The translations under genes and the position numbers were made by a program. From an uncultured Clostridia bacterium (lineage in GTDB: Bacteria > Bacillota > Clostridia > TANB77 > CAG-508), in NCBI GenBank assembly GCA_934184665.1, contig CAKPSX010000023.1, forward strand, positions 1 to 20,623: a stretch of 20,623 nucleotides of DNA. Direction: 5' to 3'. Position 1 is the stretch's first letter. The number at the start of each line of letters is the position of its first letter. Under the pieces are notes generated by a model, which was not told the origin of the DNA, did not search any database, and worked only from the letters and a program-made list of their open reading frames with translations. This document shows, piece after piece, positions 6,987 through 14,393 of this stretch.

Positions 6987-7108
6987 ATTATAGAAGTTAT
7001 TCTGCCTGTCTGTAAGTCTGCACATACATCTTGAACATATCCTAATCTTTTTCCATCATATATATTTATAACCTCTTTATGTTTAAAATCTAATCCTTTA
7101 TCTCCCAT
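6977..7108 (-). pseudogene. ylmC: ylmC/ymxH-family sporulation gene, 5' half (split by the element)
   Basis: ATG at 7108 follows a strong GAGGAGGCTGCT site. The product begins MGDKGLDFKHKEVINIYDGK, continues RLGYVQDVCADLQTGRITSI, and then meets TAA 6977-6979 just past the attachment core after 43 residues. K-E-V-I-N-I-x-D-G-x-R-L-G is the N-terminal signature of the YlmC/YmxH PRC-barrel sporulation family. Its position just downstream of sigG is also usual for this family. Removal of the element joins codon 40 (ATA 6989-6991) to ATT GTA CCA at 270-275 and restores an 82-residue protein. The molecular role of YlmC/YmxH is not well known. In this form the gene can make only a truncated peptide. 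Confidence 0.9.
6981..6997 (-). repeat. Attachment site at the sigG side (hybrid att)
   Basis: Partner of the 268-284 repeat (13/17 identical). Here ylmC 5' coding DNA lies to the right and element DNA to the left. The shared core is 6987-6991. Confidence 0.8.
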
Positions 7109-7141
7109 AGCAGCCTCCTCCATAATAATTATATGTAGGCC

Positions 7142-7180
7142 TACTCAAAATGTTAAACTTTTCGTCTAACATTTTGGGTA
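7142..7180. other. Long stem-loop between sigG and ylmC
   Basis: A 17-position stem (7142-7158 with 7164-7180; one T.G and one A.C pair on the plus strand) closes a TTTTC loop. It lies 46 bases past the sigG stop and about 34 bases before the ylmC start. The minus strand has no T-run after it, so it may be a processing, attenuation or partial termination structure. A 10-bp palindrome GTAGGCCTAC (7135-7144) abuts it. Confidence 0.5.
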
Positions 7181-7226
7181 CATTTTACTTTTAATAATTT
7201 ACTTTTAACATATTATTCTATTAATA

Positions 7227-8000
7227 TCATTTATAATATTTCTTTATTTGTTCTAATGCATTCTTTTCTAATCTTGAGACTTGTGCTTGAGATATACCAA
7301 TCTCATCTGCAACTTCCATTTGAGTTCTACCATCAAAATATCTTTTAGTGATAATCTTTTTCTCTTTTTCTCCTAATTTTTTCATAGCTTCTTCTATTGT
7401 CATATTTTCAGTCCACTTTTCGTCACTATTTTTGGGATCTTTAACTTGATCCATTATAAATATATTTTCTGATTCATTATTATACACAGGTTCTTGTAAT
7501 GAAAGTGGATCCTGAATCGCATCAAGACTAAATGCTATATCTTCTCTTTCTACTCCAAGCTCTTTGGCAATTTCTTCGATTGTTGGTTCTCTTCCTTTTT
7601 CCTTGTTAAATCTTTCTTTATATTGAAGAGTTTTATAAGCTAAATCTCTAACAGATCTGCTAACACGAATTGTATTATTATCTCTTAAATACCTCCTAAT
7701 CTCTCCAATTATCATCGGAACTGCATATGTTGAAAATTGAACACCTTGTGTTAAATCAAAATTATCTATTGATTTTATTAGTCCTATACATCCTATTTGA
7801 AATAAATCATCTGCATTTTCTCCTCTTCCATAAAATCTTTGAATGACACTTAATACTAATCTTAAATTTCCATTTATGAATTCTTTTCTTGCTTCTTCAT
7901 CTCCTTGCTTTATTCTTATAAATAGTTCATTTTTTTCTTTATTTGTTAGTACAGGTAGTTTTGAAGTATTAACCCCACATATTTCCACCTTATTAATCAA
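7227..8000 (-). CDS. sigG: RNA polymerase sporulation sigma factor SigG (late forespore)
   Basis: SigG directs forespore transcription after engulfment. The TTG at 7998-8000 is chosen as start: AGGGAGG lies upstream at proper spacing, and the product (257 residues) then begins MINKVEICGVNTSKLPVL, like known SigG proteins (about 260). A longer reading from 8045 would overlap ptsI and adds residues foreign to the family. Hallmarks are NGNLRLVLSVIQRF, DDLFQIGCIGLIKSIDNFDL, FSTYAVPMIIGEIRRYLRDN, NTIRVSRSVRDLAYK, and the C-terminal HTH QMEVADEIGISQAQVSRLEK. The sigE/spoIIGA genes usual upstream are absent; ptsI precedes it by 35 bases instead. The ylmC gene follows. Confidence 0.95.
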   Translation of the reverse strand: MINKVEICGVNTSKLPVLTNKEKNELFIRIKQGDEEARKEFINGNLRLVLSVIQRFYGRGENADDLFQIGCIGLIKSIDNFDLTQGVQFSTYAVPMIIGEIRRYLRDNNTIRVSRSVRDLAYKTLQYKERFNKEKGREPTIEEIAKELGVEREDIAFSLDAIQDPLSLQEPVYNNESENIFIMDQVKDPKNSDEKWTENMTIEEAMKKLGEKEKKIITKRYFDGRTQMEVADEIGISQAQVSRLEKNALEQIKKYYK

Positions 8001-8035
8001 ATAAAAAACCTCCCTTAGAAATAATTTCTTTACTA

Positions 8036-9748
8036 TTATTCCCAAGAAAGGTATTTTTTATTCCATTTTTTTAGTTCCGCTTCTATTTGTTTAGCAGATG
8101 CATATTTCAAAACATGTTCTACAAGTTCCTCACATTTAGACTTTTCCAGTCCACATATTATTTTTCTTGTTTTTAAAATTATATTTGGTCCAACTGAAAG
8201 TTCATCTAATCCCATTCCTATCCAAATAGGAATTAACAATTCATCTCCTGCTGATTCTCCACATATTCCGCACATTATTCCCGCACTGGATGCGCCTACT
8301 ATTGTTTCTTTTATTAATTTCAAAACTGCTGGATGATATTTTGTATATAAATTAGAAACTTTTTCATTGCCTCTTTCAGCAGCAACTGTATATTGAATTA
8401 AATCATTTGTTCCTATGCTGAAAAAGTCACACTCTTTTGCTAATTGTCCAGATATTAAAGCAGCTGAAGGTACTTCTATCATTATGCCAATTTTTATATC
8501 ATTTTTAAACTGTATGTTCTTTTTATTTAATTCAATTTTGCAATCCTCTAATATTTCTTTTGTTTTCCTCAATTCTTCTATTGAAGATATCATCGGAAAC
8601 ATTATTGATAAATTGCCATACGCACTTGCTCTTAATATTGCTTTAAGCTGAGACCTAAATATATCTAAATTATCTAAGCAAAACCTTATTGCCCTGCAGC
8701 CTAAAAACGGGTTACTCTCTTTATTTGATTTAATATATTCTAATTCTTTGTCTCCACCTATATCTAAAGTTCTTATGACAATGCTTTTTCCTTTAAATTC
8801 TTCCGCAACTTTTTTATATATGCAAAATTGTTCTTCTTCTGTTAAAATTTTATTTTTCTTCATATATAATATTTCACTTCTAATTAAGCCAATTCCTTCT
8901 GCAGAATTTTTTATAGCTTCTTTTACATCTGTTGCTAAGCCTATATTAGAAAACAATTTAATCACATACTCATCTTTTGTCTTAGTTGGAATATTCTTAT
9001 ACTTTTTTAATTCATCTTTTTCTTCTTTAATTTTCAACCTTATTTGGGATAGTTTTTCCATCTCTTCTAAGGTAGGATTTATATATATCATTCCTGTTTT
9101 TCCATTAATAGCTATATAGTCATTGTTTTTTATTATATTTGTTGCATTTTCTACCTTTATAACAACAGGTATATTATAAGTTCTCGCTATAATAGAACAA
9201 TGAGATTCTTCACTTCCATTTTCAATTATAATTCCTGATATTTCTTCCAGATTTAATTGCACCATATCTAAAGCACTTAAATCATTTGTCACAATGATTG
9301 TGCCTTTTTTGCATTTGTTTGGCGAATCTTTTTCATCCTTCAATAATTTATTTATTATTTTTTCTTTTATATCTATAATATCATTGGCTCGTGAACTCAT
9401 ATATTCATCATCAATGTTTTTAAAAGTTTTTATCAAGTCATCAAGTCCTATTTCGATTGCATATTCTGCATTATATTTTTCATTTCTTATAAGTTCCTCA
9501 ACTTCTGCAACCAATTTTGCATCTTGAATTATCATAAGATATGCTTCCATTATTTCTTTTTCTGTTTTTTGAATAGTTCTTATAACTTCATTTATTTCTT
9601 TTGATATTTCTGTTATTGCTCTATGCAATCTTTCTATTTCTAAAGTTGAATCTTTTATTTGTTTCTTTTTTATAATTCTTTTTTGATTTTTAAATATTAC
9701 GGCTTTTCCATACTCTATTCCACAAGATACTCCTTGTCCAATTATCAT
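8036..9748 (-). CDS. ptsI: PTS enzyme I (phosphoenolpyruvate-protein phosphotransferase)
   Basis: This 570-residue cytoplasmic enzyme moves phosphate from PEP to HPr. The active-site histidine is H183 in NGSEESHCSIIART, a less conserved version of GGxTSHxAI. The PEP-binding barrel shows AEGIGLIRSEILYM, RTLDIGGDKEL, NPFLGCRAIRFCL, IGIMIEVPSAAL, FFSIGTNDLIQYTVAAERGN and the CGICGESAGD cysteine motif. Length is normal. The start is ATG after AAAGGAT. It is co-directional with ptsH, 59 bases upstream, and with sigG downstream. No sugar-specific PTS component is in the window. The diverged motifs suggest a fast-evolving, possibly regulatory, copy. Confidence 0.93.
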   Translation of the reverse strand: MIIGQGVSCGIEYGKAVIFKNQKRIIKKKQIKDSTLEIERLHRAITEISKEINEVIRTIQKTEKEIMEAYLMIIQDAKLVAEVEELIRNEKYNAEYAIEIGLDDLIKTFKNIDDEYMSSRANDIIDIKEKIINKLLKDEKDSPNKCKKGTIIVTNDLSALDMVQLNLEEISGIIIENGSEESHCSIIARTYNIPVVIKVENATNIIKNNDYIAINGKTGMIYINPTLEEMEKLSQIRLKIKEEKDELKKYKNIPTKTKDEYVIKLFSNIGLATDVKEAIKNSAEGIGLIRSEILYMKKNKILTEEEQFCIYKKVAEEFKGKSIVIRTLDIGGDKELEYIKSNKESNPFLGCRAIRFCLDNLDIFRSQLKAILRASAYGNLSIMFPMISSIEELRKTKEILEDCKIELNKKNIQFKNDIKIGIMIEVPSAALISGQLAKECDFFSIGTNDLIQYTVAAERGNEKVSNLYTKYHPAVLKLIKETIVGASSAGIMCGICGESAGDELLIPIWIGMGLDELSVGPNIILKTRKIICGLEKSKCEELVEHVLKYASAKQIEAELKKWNKKYLSWE

Positions 9749-9807
9749 CTACAATTATCCTTTCGTTAGTATAGCTCTAATATTTATAAATCCAATTCTT
9801 TTTTTAT

Positions 9808-10080
9808 TTAGTTTTTTAAAAACTCAAACTTATTTTTAAAAGCTTTTGCCAATTCTCTTATTGCATTTTCTTCATCTTCTCCATTACACTCAACCTCAAG
9901 TGTATCATTGCATTTTGCTCCTGCTGATATTAGCTCCAATATTGATTTGGCATTTATCATTTTTTCTTTGCTTTTAAATTTAACATCACATTTAAAAGTG
10001 TTCGCTAATTTTGCTAATTTTGATGCAGGTCTTATATGTAATCCTTCATTACTAGTGATAATTATTTTTCTTTTTATCAT
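9808..10080 (-). CDS. ptsH: Phosphocarrier protein HPr
   Basis: ATG at 10080 is chosen because it gives 90 residues and places the catalytic histidine at position 15 (EGLHIRPAS) and the regulatory serine at position 46 (NAKSILELISAG), exactly as in classical HPr. A longer frame reaching back to 10191 adds an unrelated leader and overlaps the promoter. Isoleucine replaces alanine in the usual LHARPA. The ribosome site is a weak GGAAAG. HPr accepts phosphate from enzyme I. The conserved serine suggests control by HPr kinase, which is not in the window. Confidence 0.92.
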   Translation of the reverse strand: MIKRKIIITSNEGLHIRPASKLAKLANTFKCDVKFKSKEKMINAKSILELISAGAKCNDTLEVECNGEDEENAIRELAKAFKNKFEFLKN

Positions 10081-10162
10081 TAATTCAATCATTCTTTCCA
10101 AAGGGTAAATCTCATATTTGATATTAATTATAAATTTCAAATATTTTCCTCTTTTTGTTTTC

Positions 10163-10191
10163 ATATTATCATATTTGTAATTTTTTGACAA
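10163..10191 (-). promoter_or_regulatory. Promoter of ptsH-ptsI(-sigG)
   Basis: TTGTCA (10186-10191), a 17-bp spacer and TAATAT (10163-10168) on the minus strand. The -35 forms one arm of an inverted repeat TTTTTTGACA (10181-10190)/TGTCAAAAAA (10208-10217) that could bind a regulator. Confidence 0.7.
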
Positions 10192-10214
10192 TACTTTTTT
10201 TGGAAAATGTCAAA

Positions 10215-10253
10215 AAAGTAGACCATTGCACTATAGTTTGTGCCATGTCCACT
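10215..10253 (-). terminator. Terminator after carD
   Basis: On the minus strand GTGGAC...GCAC pairs with GTGC...GTCTAC around a small internal loop, followed by TTTTTT. It lies 24 bases beyond the carD stop and separates carD from ptsHI. Confidence 0.65.
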
Positions 10254-10276
10254 TTCTTACCTTTGTTAATTAAACA

Positions 10277-10852
10277 TTATGCATTTTTTGTTCCGCCATC
10301 ATCAAATGGTATAAATTTATTTACTATACTTTCATTTGATACTTCCATTGTTGGTTCTGCTTTAAACATCATAAATGAAGTATTTATTTTGTTATCTACT
10401 AATTCTTCAACTTCATCTTGTGATGCATGCTCAGCTAATACTAGTTCACTAACTAATATTTGTTTTGCATTATGTAGCATTTTCTTTTCTCCTGTTGATA
10501 ATCCTTTTTCTTTTTGTTTGAAGCTTAGATTTCTTACCACATCTGCTATTTCATATATATCTCCACTTTTCATTTTATCCATGTTATCTCTATATCTTTT
10601 ATTCCAATTTTTTTCCATCTCTGTTTCATCTTGTTCTAAAACGCTAAATACTCTTTCTGCTTCTACTTTATCAATTACATTTCTAATTCCATGTTGTTCT
10701 GCTGTTGATATTGGTACCATTACTTTTACTTCGCCTGGCATTTTTAGTATATAATATGATTGTTTTTCTCCTAGTACTTCCTTTTCTTCTATCGAATCTA
10801 TAACCCCAGCACCATGCATTGGATATACTACTTTATCTCCTACATTATACAT
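10277..10852 (-). CDS. CarD family transcriptional regulator
   Basis: ATG at 10852 is preferred, since CTGAAAGGAGTGACTTAC precedes it and the product then begins MYNVGDKVVYPMHGAGVIDS, the start of the CarD RNA-polymerase-interacting domain. It has 191 residues: the beta-rich N-terminal domain (about 1-65, with ILKMPGEVKVMVPISTAEQH), then a helical DNA-binding region (about 75-155, with WNKRYRDNMDKMKSGDIYEI and GEKKMLHNAKQILVSELVLA). Proteins of this type bind the polymerase beta subunit and stabilise open complexes. It is a single-gene unit with its own promoter and terminator. Confidence 0.93.
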   Translation of the reverse strand: MYNVGDKVVYPMHGAGVIDSIEEKEVLGEKQSYYILKMPGEVKVMVPISTAEQHGIRNVIDKVEAERVFSVLEQDETEMEKNWNKRYRDNMDKMKSGDIYEIADVVRNLSFKQKEKGLSTGEKKMLHNAKQILVSELVLAEHASQDEVEELVDNKINTSFMMFKAEPTMEVSNESIVNKFIPFDDGGTKNA

Positions 10853-10933
10853 GTAAGTCACTCCTTTCAGTCTATATCTTTTGGCTTTTTTCAATCATTA
10901 ATATCTCTCTTTTTTGATTCATCAACCTCTTTA

Positions 10934-10962
10934 ATTATACTACAAAAAATGGTAAAAGTCAA
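10934..10962 (-). promoter_or_regulatory. Promoter of carD, overlapping the dut terminator
   Basis: TTGACT (10957-10962), a 17-bp spacer and TATAAT (10934-10939) on the minus strand. The -35 lies in the loop and stem base of the upstream terminator hairpin, and the spacer covers the stem. Confidence 0.75.
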
Positions 10963-10979
10963 AGCTTTTACCATTTTTT
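10944..10979 (-). terminator. Terminator after dut
   Basis: The perfect 12-bp arms AAATGGTAAAAG and CTTTTACCATTT, extended by A/T pairs, enclose a 6-base loop. T-runs lie on both strands. It lies 28 bases past the dut stop. Confidence 0.85.
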
Positions 10980-11006
10980 TGCTTGTTTTTTTCTATATTT
11001 CAAGTT

Positions 11007-11477
11007 CTATTTTTTGTCTGTAGAACCGAAACCTCCTGTCCTCTCAGCTGTTGCATTATCATCATCAACCATTAAGTATTCCATAAATATTCCTTGGCCT
11101 ATTACATCTCCTTTTTTAATTTCTAAATCCTTATCAAAGAAATTATAAAATGCAAACATTATATGTCCATCATTATCTGGATTGTTGTAATAATCACTAT
11201 CTACTATTCCCACACTGTTTGCAAGTACAAGTCCCCTTTTTCCTGGATTAGAACTTCTGTTACATAACATTAAATACTCATTTGGTTTAAAATAAGACTT
11301 TATTCCTGTTTTTACAAATGTTGGTTTCATTCCAAATTTAAAACTTGGTATTGTCACATCTTCAGCAGCTTCTATATCATAACCTGCTGAATTTTTAGTT
11401 TTTCTTTGTGGTAAATTTATTTCTTTATCTTCAAACCCCTTTGCTACTTCAAATCCTCTGACTTTTTCCATAATCAT
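11007..11477 (-). CDS. dut: dUTP diphosphatase (dUTPase)
   Basis: The enzyme hydrolyses dUTP to dUMP and pyrophosphate, keeping uracil out of DNA. All five trimeric dUTPase motifs can be read over 156 residues: SAGYDIEA, LCNRSSNPGKRG, LANSVGIVDSDYYNN, IGQGIFM and the C-terminal RTGGFGST. The NNPDNDGHI insertion after motif 3 is a variant seen in Firmicute and phage enzymes. AAAGGG precedes two possible ATGs (11477 and 11471), and either could be used. It is a single-gene unit. Confidence 0.93.
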   Translation of the reverse strand: MIMEKVRGFEVAKGFEDKEINLPQRKTKNSAGYDIEAAEDVTIPSFKFGMKPTFVKTGIKSYFKPNEYLMLCNRSSNPGKRGLVLANSVGIVDSDYYNNPDNDGHIMFAFYNFFDKDLEIKKGDVIGQGIFMEYLMVDDDNATAERTGGFGSTDKK

Positions 11478-11631
11478 TCATCCCTTTCACATTTATGAGG
11501 CATATATAGCCTACTATTTTTTCCTTTCCTATTCTCTCATAACGTTTTAATTTTTTCAACATTTTTTTACACTTTTATAGATTATTTTTAATACAATAAA
11601 ATAAGAGTAATATGAAAGGGTGTGATTATCT

Positions 11632-11850
11632 TTGAATTTATCTGATTTACCTTTAAACAAAAAAGGAATTATAAAATCTTTGAATTGTAATACTTCTATT
11701 AAAAGACGTCTTTTAGATTTAGGATTAGTTCCTGGTACAACCATCACACCTGTTTTTACCAGTCCATTTGGAGAACCTACAGCTTTTGAATTTAGGAATA
11801 CCACAATTTCCATAAGAATAGAAGATTCATCATTAATAGAATTAAAATAA
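11632..11850 (+). CDS. feoA: FeoA-type ferrous iron transport accessory protein
   Basis: This 72-residue protein with the FeoA SH3-like fold begins MNLSDLPLNKKGIIKSLNCN, then IKRRLLDLGLVPGTTITPV and a C-terminal ISIRIEDSSLIEL. The start is TTG at 11632 after GAAAGGGTGTG. FeoA proteins bind FeoB, the ferrous iron permease. No feoB follows; a terminator comes at once, so this is an orphan or the partner of a distant feoB. The region upstream (11478-11631, divergent from dut) has no promoter strong enough to list. Confidence 0.85.
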   Translation: MNLSDLPLNKKGIIKSLNCNTSIKRRLLDLGLVPGTTITPVFTSPFGEPTAFEFRNTTISIRIEDSSLIELK

Positions 11851-11872
11851 AAAACGACTAAAGTCGTTTTTT
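11849..11872. terminator. Bidirectional terminator between feoA and the 11881-12426 gene
   Basis: The perfect 10-bp arms AAAAAACGAC and GTCGTTTTTT enclose a TAAA loop. It sits between two convergent stop codons and has T-runs on both strands. Confidence 0.9.
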
Positions 11873-11880
11873 ATACATTA

Positions 11881-12426
11881 TTATTCATTTCCATTAACAT
11901 TAACCATTCCTGAGCTTTTTGCTGATATTACTTCTTCACCTGCATTTGAAAAGTTTAAGAATGAGCCTTTTAGATTTTGTGCTGCAGTTGTATTTTCATT
12001 ACTTACACCTACGTAAACCATATCTCCTTCTTTTAATTGAATAGATTTTGATTTCTCTGTATCAGTATCTTTTACCAAAATCTTATCTAATATTTGTGTT
12101 GTATATTCAGAATAATAAACATTTTCCCCAATTTTTGTATAATTAGATTGTGTTAATTTTTTTCCTGGGTTTTCATCAAGGTGTTGAATTTCCATCTCAA
12201 TATTATATGTATTTCCTGTTGCAGATAATCTGTTTTCGAAATTTTGATATTTTTCAGTTGTAAGTAATCCTGTGTTTTTTATATCTGTAACAAACTCCTC
12301 TACGATTAATTTTACATTTTCTTGTGTAACATTGTCATTTCTAGTTGTTAATGTTACAATTGGTACTACAAATAATAATACAGCTCCAACAAATAATGCT
12401 ATTATTGTTGATGTTGAATTTTGCAT
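11881..12426 (-). CDS. Single-span membrane protein, pilin-like (Tad-locus type) hypothetical
   Basis: ATG at 12426 is preferred, since GGAG lies eight bases upstream; a GTG three codons earlier overlaps that site. The 181-residue product starts MQNSTSTIIALFVGAVLLFV, a membrane span close to the N-terminus. A polar, probably extracellular, domain follows, with LSATGNTYNIEMEIQHLDEN around residues 70-90 and a serine/asparagine-rich end. This layout resembles minor pilin-like proteins of clostridial Tad-type loci, but no secretion or pilus genes are near. It starts 23 bases after the KAP NTPase stop, so the two are probably co-transcribed. The assignment rests on general appearance. Confidence 0.65.
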   Translation of the reverse strand: MQNSTSTIIALFVGAVLLFVVPIVTLTTRNDNVTQENVKLIVEEFVTDIKNTGLLTTEKYQNFENRLSATGNTYNIEMEIQHLDENPGKKLTQSNYTKIGENVYYSEYTTQILDKILVKDTDTEKSKSIQLKEGDMVYVGVSNENTTAAQNLKGSFLNFSNAGEEVISAKSSGMVNVNGNE

Positions 12427-12449
12427 TCCCTTCACTCCCTTTCAAATTT

Positions 12450-14393
12450 TTAATTATTTATTTTTCCTAGTATATAATCTAGGTCTTTAGCGAATTCATT
12501 TAGCATAACCGTTTTTATTGATATTTCTTTTCCAGCCATATATGCTTCTATTATTTGTTTTAATTGTTTTATATTTTTTGTTTCTTCTTTTAATTTACAA
12601 CCATTAAGCTCTGCTCTATTTATTAATTTTTCTTTAATTATCATAATATCTTCATTACTTGCACATAAAATTCTCTGAAACATTTGATGTGGTTCTTGAT
12701 ATTTAAATATAGGAATATCCATACATTCTTTTTCAAATATATCATAAAATCTTTCCATTCTCATTGGTATATATTTAAAAATTTCATCAGCTTTTTCTTT
12801 ATACATCTTATCTTTTAATTGTTCATTCAAACTATAAAATTTCTTCAATACTTCTTCCATTTCTTTTTCTTCGTCTTGTATTGCGATTTTAGATAATTCC
12901 TTTTCAACATCTTCACAATATCTAGAGTTTACTGATGCAATATTCATTCCATCTATAAATAGATTCTTTAATGCAGTTATGTTATATTTTATCAATTTCT
13001 TTTTTGAGAAATAATTAAAATATGCATATAATTTTACTAAATCTATTATTTCTATTTCTCCAGATTTTATATTGTCTATTACCTCATCTATAATATTTGA
13101 AAATTCATCATCAGATATTTTCCAATATTCTTCTGTAAGAATTCTTTTATATGCTGGCATATTTCTAGTAGCAGACTTGTCTATTATTAAATCCATATTT
13201 TCTTTAAACAATCTCATATCAAATATTCTTGTTCTAACATAATACTCGATAAATTTAAAGAATCTATATTCTGCTTTAAAATTATAATAATAGTTATTAT
13301 CAAACTCTTTTATATAAAATTGCTTATTATCCATTAAAACTCTTGATGAAACTAATATTGATTTATATTCTTCATTATCTTTTATGTCTACAAACTTATC
13401 TTTTGTAATTTTTCCAGCCTTTATTTCAAATGATATCGCTATTGTAAATATTAGCATTGTTTGTATTACTCTATTACTTATATTAGGATAATTTTTACTT
13501 GTCATTTCAAATACTTTTTGAAAATCATTTAATGCATGTTTTAATATTCTTAAATTTCTTGTACCACTTTTATTAAATGTTGATATTATAATATTGGTAT
13601 TTTCTCTTAAAAATCTAATTAGTTCTTGGTCAGATTCATACCTCATCAATATGCCATTTATTATGTAGTCAAACTTGGGTATATATTCAAATGTCTCTCC
13701 TATTAGCTTTTCTTTTATTCTTTCATATTCATTTGCTTTATCAAAAACATATTCAATTTGACTTTTTATTTTTTCAACAATTGGTTTATCTGTTTTTAAT
13801 AATTCCCCTTGCTTGTCCAACATATATGTTGCTATAAATGTTTTCATTTCTAAGTTATTACTTTTTAATTTTGTTGATAATTCTTTTTCATTACATATTA
13901 TAATTGTTTTTATGTGGTCATGTTCTACAAAATTATTTATATAACCCAATATATCTATAACATCTACATTTGCTCTTTCTAGGTCATCAAAGCATAATAA
14001 TTTGTCATCTGTTGAGAAGAAATCACCATAATTAAATCTCTCTCCATTTTTAGATATTCCAAATAAGTTTGCCATATCTAAACCTGTTTTGGTATATTCT
14101 GGAATTGATGTTTGTTTGTTATTATTCATGTACTTTCTAAGGTTCTTATCCATTAATTGTGTTGTTTCTATAAATATTTTTTTACTTATATCTTCTAAGT
14201 TTGAAATTCCATACAATGACATATATATTGTTGTATATTGTTTACCATTTAATTTCATAGTATCAATTTTTTTTCTTATTTTGTTATTCCAAAAGTAAGT
14301 TTTCCCTGAACCCCATTCACCATTTATCATGATTGCATAATCCGTATAATCCGCTCTTACATAGTCTAATATGCTTTCTGCTAATTCCTCCAT
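12450..14393 (-). CDS. KAP family P-loop NTPase
   Basis: A 647-residue protein. The Walker A motif is GEWGSGKT (25-32) and the Walker B is KLLCFDDLER (131-140), where the DDLER form is typical of the KAP/STAND-related group. Further family signs are DYAIMINGEWGSGKT at the very N-terminus and TIIICNEKEL (about 163-172). The C-terminal 400 residues are helical with no recognised domain. No membrane spans are evident, unlike many KAP proteins. Some KAP NTPases, such as F-plasmid PifA, exclude phages, so a defence role is possible but not shown. The start ATG 14393 directly follows an in-frame TAA and has a weak ribosome site. It lies between comF and a small membrane-protein gene, all on the minus strand. 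Confidence 0.85.
   Translation of the reverse strand: MEELAESILDYVRADYTDYAIMINGEWGSGKTYFWNNKIRKKIDTMKLNGKQYTTIYMSLYGISNLEDISKKIFIETTQLMDKNLRKYMNNNKQTSIPEYTKTGLDMANLFGISKNGERFNYGDFFSTDDKLLCFDDLERANVDVIDILGYINNFVEHDHIKTIIICNEKELSTKLKSNNLEMKTFIATYMLDKQGELLKTDKPIVEKIKSQIEYVFDKANEYERIKEKLIGETFEYIPKFDYIINGILMRYESDQELIRFLRENTNIIISTFNKSGTRNLRILKHALNDFQKVFEMTSKNYPNISNRVIQTMLIFTIAISFEIKAGKITKDKFVDIKDNEEYKSILVSSRVLMDNKQFYIKEFDNNYYYNFKAEYRFFKFIEYYVRTRIFDMRLFKENMDLIIDKSATRNMPAYKRILTEEYWKISDDEFSNIIDEVIDNIKSGEIEIIDLVKLYAYFNYFSKKKLIKYNITALKNLFIDGMNIASVNSRYCEDVEKELSKIAIQDEEKEMEEVLKKFYSLNEQLKDKMYKEKADEIFKYIPMRMERFYDIFEKECMDIPIFKYQEPHQMFQRILCASNEDIMIIKEKLINRAELNGCKLKEETKNIKQLKQIIEAYMAGKEISIKTVMLNEFAKDLDYILGKINN

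Larger units (their letters stand above)
274..6991 (-). mobile_element. Serine-recombinase element of about 6.7 kb inserted in ylmC
   Basis: The boundaries come from the split ylmC reading frame plus the flanking imperfect direct repeats. Core to core is 6,713 bp. The element carries, from its recombinase end, the large serine recombinase, a 53-codon gene, a long hairpin, hypothetical and decayed genes at 2551-5334, and a divergent MBL-fold/DUF3006 gene pair. It has no recognisable phage structural, replication or conjugation genes, so it is a small integrative or skin-like element or a prophage remnant. It sits in the second gene after the start of sigG, with its recombinase co-directional with ylmC. 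Whether it still excises is inference; both the recombinase and the host gene halves are intact. Confidence 0.9.

Noticed and set aside
6837..7108. A ylmC pseudogene broken by several frameshifts next to sigG, or a separate 62-residue gene at 6837-7025
   Set aside because: The sequence after the core does not match the family in any frame, while the true second half is intact at 147-275. The open frame here is better explained as the displaced recombinase tail plus ylmC DNA read out of frame.
7128..7135. CATATAAT upstream of ylmC as a sporulation-sigma -10 box
   Set aside because: It is too close to the ribosome site (the transcript would start within it), and no matching -35 is present.
8001..8045. 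Longer SigG starting at 8045 inside the end of ptsI
   Set aside because: The extra residues are not SigG-like. The TTG at 8000 has a proper ribosome site and gives the standard N-terminus.
10081..10191. N-terminal extension of HPr to 10191
   Set aside because: Starting at 10080 puts H15 and S46 in their classical positions. The extension covers the promoter -10 and -35.
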